From Bizionia saleffrena (GTDB lineage Bacteria > Bacteroidota > Bacteroidia > Flavobacteriales > Flavobacteriaceae): DNA of 64,000 nucleotides. Made by a program: the position numbers and the translations under genes. Below the pieces are notes generated by a model. It was given only the letters and a program-made list of their open reading frames with translations, had not been told where the DNA came from and did no database searches. Location: assembly GCF_008086175.1 (NCBI RefSeq), contig NZ_VSKM01000004.1, positions 124,001 to 188,000 of the forward strand. Reading direction: 5' to 3'. Positions 61,519 through 64,000 of this stretch are shown here, one piece after another. Position 1 is the first letter of the stretch; every line of letters starts with the position of its first letter.

Positions 61519-62058
61519 TTACCTTTTTACCGTTTTTAATTCATTTACGTTTAAATGTTCTTTTGCTTTTTTAGACCAAGCATTTAACATCCAACTCGAT
61601 TTTTCTAACTCACGAATGTAAGCTCCAATTAAGTCGATAGTTCCCTCGTCGCCCGCACTGTTAGCTTTCTCGATAATTTCAGACATTTGCGCTAAGATTT
61701 TTTTATGATCGCCTATTAACTCAGTAACCATATCTTGGTCTGACACTAAAGCATTTCCTTCTTCTAATGATGATATTTTTAAGTAGTCACTAAATTTACT
61801 AACAGGGTGATGTCTTAGTGTTAATATGCGTTCTGCAACTTCGTCTATCTTAACTTTAGCATCGTTATACATTTCTTCGAACTGAATATGTAAATCGAAG
61901 AAGTTTTTCCCTAAAACATTCCAGTGAAACGTTCTTAGTTTTTGGTAGTAAATATGGTAATCTGCCAACAACGTATTGAGATCCATTACTACAGGTAATA
62001 ATTTTTCGTCTTGTATATTTAAATAGCTCATAATTGAATAGTCTTTTTTGGTTTCCAT
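61519..62058 (-). CDS. dps: Dps / ferritin-like DNA-binding protein
   Basis: Up to 179 residues (170 if translation starts at MSYLN, 62031, which fits relatives better). Ferroxidase residues lie in FHWNVLGKNFFDLHIQFEEMY (given in parts: FHWNVLG, FFDLH, FEEMY) with VDEVAERI-like KIDEVAERILTLRHHP next. The dodecamer oxidises and stores iron with hydrogen peroxide and protects DNA. The monocistronic gene has a basic C-terminus. Confidence 0.93.
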   Translation of the reverse strand: METKKDYSIMSYLNIQDEKLLPVVMDLNTLLADYHIYYQKLRTFHWNVLGKNFFDLHIQFEEMYNDAKVKIDEVAERILTLRHHPVSKFSDYLKISSLEEGNALVSDQDMVTELIGDHKKILAQMSEIIEKANSAGDEGTIDLIGAYIRELEKSSWMLNAWSKKAKEHLNVNELKTVKR

Positions 62059-62186
62059 TCAATATAAACAGAGTATTAGGCGAAGTCAATTATTTTAACA
62101 TATTTTAACCTTACTGTCAATCTCTTAACGTAAATTATGTTAAAATAAAATATAATTACAAATAATTTTAACAGTTTTAAATCATA

Positions 62187-62963
62187 TTACTCAAAATCTA
62201 TTTTGCTTAGAATTAATCCTGAAGCTGGTGCGATATACTCCATTTTGGCAGTATTTTCTACGGTTAGTGAGTTCTTAATATCGTCTAAACTCAATTTACC
62301 TTTACCCAAATCGAATAAAGCCCCCATCATTAATCGTATTTGGTTTCTCATAAAACCTTTCCCCTTTACTCTTAACATATACGTGGTTTCTGGAAAGAAA
62401 TTGGCAGTGTATTTTGTGTTTTCAACAAGTTCACACAACAAGAGGGTTCGGGTATAAATACCGTGATCGGTTGGCCGGTAACTATAGCTTTTAAAATAGT
62501 GTTCTCCCTCAAAGAGTTTGGCGCCTTCTTTCATTATCTCGATATCTAAATCGTCTAAAATAGTTGTTAATATAGGCGCACAAAAGGGGTGAAACTTATC
62601 TCCATAAGCGAAAACATAATTGTATTCTTTAAGTTTTGAATGCTGAATAATATTAAACTTAGCGTCGACTTCACGAATGCCCGTTGCGCGAATATCTTGT
62701 GGTAAGTTATGATTAAATAACGTTAAAAACGTGGTTAAATCTTCTATGGGCTCGTATAGAAATAATTCGAATGCAGCATTTTCTGCCGAAACCATAGCAT
62801 CCGTTCTGCCGGAGCTTAAACTTTTAAAACGTTTTCCTTCTAAAATAAAATTCAGTGTTCTGTCCACCATTAAATGAACCGTTTTCAGGTTAGGCTGCTT
62901 TTGCCATCCGTGAAATCTATATCCTAAATATTGTAAAGTAATAACGTAGAAAAACTTCTTCAA
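62187..62963 (-). CDS. truA: tRNA pseudouridine synthase A-like (TruA)
   Basis: A 258-residue TruA-family protein: LQYLGYRFHGWQKQPN opening, catalytic aspartate in SSGRTDAMVSA, YNYVFAYGD-like strand and GKGFMRNQIRLMMGAL. It converts U38-40 of tRNA anticodon arms to pseudouridine. The start is TTG at 62963; no upstream in-frame ATG precedes a stop, and the first in-frame ATG downstream would cut the conserved YLGYRFHGWQ block. The TTG overlaps a -7-like TAATTTTG, so the exact start remains uncertain. Confidence 0.85.
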   Translation of the reverse strand: MKKFFYVITLQYLGYRFHGWQKQPNLKTVHLMVDRTLNFILEGKRFKSLSSGRTDAMVSAENAAFELFLYEPIEDLTTFLTLFNHNLPQDIRATGIREVDAKFNIIQHSKLKEYNYVFAYGDKFHPFCAPILTTILDDLDIEIMKEGAKLFEGEHYFKSYSYRPTDHGIYTRTLLLCELVENTKYTANFFPETTYMLRVKGKGFMRNQIRLMMGALFDLGKGKLSLDDIKNSLTVENTAKMEYIAPASGLILSKIDFE

Positions 62964-63056
62964 AATTATATAATTTTGGCCGAAAGTAGTTTATAAAATT
63001 ACATTTCGCAAAATTTTAATACCTTGTATTTTATAAACTAAATAAAACATTAATAT

Positions 63057-63497
63057 ATGTCTAAAATCGTTAAACAAAAACTACCCATTTGGTATTGGAT
63101 TATTGCTGCCTTTGCCTTGCTTTGGAATGCTTTAGGCATTTACAAATATTTACAACACGCTTACCAAACCGAAGCTTTTAAAGCGCTGTACCCCGATCTA
63201 GAAACCCTAACAATGGTTATAAACACTCCAGATTGGGTAATGGCTGCATTTGCTACCGCTGTCTTTTTTGGTTTTTTAGGAAGTGTGGCGCTTTTATTAA
63301 GAACAAAATGGGCGAAACCCCTTTTACTAATATCTTTAATAGGGATTACTATCCAACTCACCTATAATTTGTTTATAAGTAACGCTTTAGAAGTTTACGG
63401 ACCAGGGGCGATTATTATGCCAATGATGGTTTTAGTTTTTGGTTTCGTGATTTTTTACTTGGCTAAAAAAGCGGAAAGTAAGGGTTGGATTTTATAG
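63057..63497 (+). CDS. Conserved four-helix membrane protein, unknown function
   Basis: A 146-residue integral membrane protein with four helices (WYWIIAAFALLWNALGIY; WVMAAFATAVFFGFLGSVAL; LLLISLIGITIQLTYNLF; IMPMMVLVFGFVIFYLA). Similar proteins are frequent in Flavobacteriia and Sphingobacteriia. No catalytic motif or named family is recognised. It faces the hisIE gene. Confidence 0.75.
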   Translation: MSKIVKQKLPIWYWIIAAFALLWNALGIYKYLQHAYQTEAFKALYPDLETLTMVINTPDWVMAAFATAVFFGFLGSVALLLRTKWAKPLLLISLIGITIQLTYNLFISNALEVYGPGAIIMPMMVLVFGFVIFYLAKKAESKGWIL

Positions 63498-63604
63498 CGG
63501 ATTTAAATTAAAAATATCAAGTCTTGATTTAACTTAAATATACTAAGGATAAACCAAGACTTTTAAAATAATAAGTCTCACTTCGCACGAAGTTATTTTG
63601 TTTC

Positions 63605-64000
63605 CTACTTCTCTCTCTCCTTTAAAACAGTTACCACATCGTCAATTTTAAAGCCTTTTGCTTGCAATAATAATAAGTAATGAAACAGTAGATCTGCACT
63701 TTCACTTAAAAATAGCACATCGTTATTATCTTTAGCTTCAATAACCACTTCAATGGCTTCCTCACCTACTTTTTGTGCCACTTTATTAATTCCTTTTTCA
63801 AAAAGTGATGCGACATACGATTTTTCAGTATTACCAACTTTAATTCGAGCTTCAATAGTTTTTTCTAAATTAGAAATAAACCCATAATGTACCTCGTTTT
63901 TGGTGTTCCAACACGTATCAGATCCTTTATGGCACGTCGGTCCTTCGGGTTTAACGAGAATTAATAAGGTATCGTTATCGCAATCTAGTTGTATGTCGAC
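63605..64000 (-). CDS. hisIE: HisIE: phosphoribosyl-ATP pyrophosphatase part (5' cut by window)
   Basis: The frame is open to the right edge; 131 residues are visible before the stop. The first 40 are the end of the phosphoribosyl-AMP cyclohydrolase (HisI) domain with EGPTCHKGSDTCW, whose cysteines bind zinc. From about residue 45 the HisE domain follows (KVGNTEKSYVASLFEKGINK, VGEEAIEVVIEA, SADLLFHYLLLL). The bifunctional enzyme does steps 2 and 3 of histidine synthesis. Confidence 0.95.
   Translation of the reverse strand, partial: VDIQLDCDNDTLLILVKPEGPTCHKGSDTCWNTKNEVHYGFISNLEKTIEARIKVGNTEKSYVASLFEKGINKVAQKVGEEAIEVVIEAKDNNDVLFLSESADLLFHYLLLLQAKGFKIDDVVTVLKEREK

Noticed and set aside
63519-63562. 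AAGTCTTG...CAAGACTT inverted repeat between the membrane protein and hisIE genes
   Set aside because: The 8-bp arms enclose a 28-base loop, too long for a confident terminator; it may still work weakly.
1-64000. CRISPR arrays, tRNA or rRNA genes, prophage or transposase
   Set aside because: No regularly spaced repeats, cloverleaf, rRNA core sequence, integrase or transposase motif was found on either strand.

Overview
The window is AT-rich chromosomal DNA of a Bacteroidota bacterium, most likely a (marine) member of the Flavobacteriaceae. The signs are a truncated PorP/SprF-type gene of the type IX secretion/gliding apparatus at the left edge, repeated Bacteroidota -7 promoter boxes (TAnnTTTG), few Shine-Dalgarno sequences, an OprC/NosA-like TonB receptor, a 63-residue cold-shock protein, and many proteins typical of the family (DUF2461, DUF3817, DUF2130, YqaE/Pmp3). 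I see no rRNA, tRNA, CRISPR array, prophage or intact insertion sequence.

Left part (1-11.9 kb): a PorP/SprF end, guanine deaminase, cold-shock protein, an unusual zinc-ribbon/SDR fusion, a YhhN-like membrane protein, a DEAD-box helicase, a luciferase-like flavin oxidoreductase and a CynX-type MFS carrier. A copper-type TonB receptor follows, with a small CNGKC protein upstream whose promoter overlaps a GTGAC/GTCAC palindrome.

11.9-24.1 kb: a long plus-strand gene train. A TetR regulator with its own palindromic operator is followed by TolC, HlyD, a lipoprotein, OsmC, two ABC ATPases and two ABC-2 permeases (an efflux system like YbhGFSR with its CecR regulator). The train continues with a LOG-family hydrolase, a small membrane protein, cytochrome b561, an OMPLA-like outer-membrane phospholipase, an ATP-cone/PD-(D/E)XK protein and a thioredoxin-like protein. 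GC-rich palindromic elements sit in its wider gaps.

24.1-33 kb: a minus-strand purine-type cluster (secreted HIUase-like protein, amidohydrolase, deaminase) and DUF2130. A nitric-oxide module (Rrf2 Fe-S regulator, cupin, quinol NO reductase) follows, then an NhaC-family transporter preceded by a compact leader RNA resembling the SAM-I/SAM-IV riboswitch core.

33-45 kb: a reactive-electrophile/aldehyde island. A TetR regulator with a perfect palindromic operator heads an operon of an atypical SDR, nitroreductase, CurA-like reductase, YqhD-like alcohol dehydrogenase and DJ-1/PfpI lipoprotein. Next to it lie an aldehyde dehydrogenase, an F420-type NADP oxidoreductase, a redoxin pseudogene with two nonsense codons, a zinc alcohol dehydrogenase, a threonine dehydratase and a YihY protein.

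45-64 kb: housekeeping genes (DbpA-like helicase, TruA, Dps, MscS, HisIE) surround the most unusual locus of the window. Two convergent two-gene operons (48.4-56.4 kb) encode an exported dikinase-like protein (PEP-utiliser His domain followed by a PPDK-type ATP-binding domain), an NTT-type ATP/ADP carrier fused to HEAT repeats, and two exported class-A-beta-lactamase-like serine hydrolases. I infer that they may form an ATP-fed phosphotransfer system in the cell envelope. Several small genes in the right half are decaying (DUF72, DUF1328, redoxin and a hydrophilic small protein).
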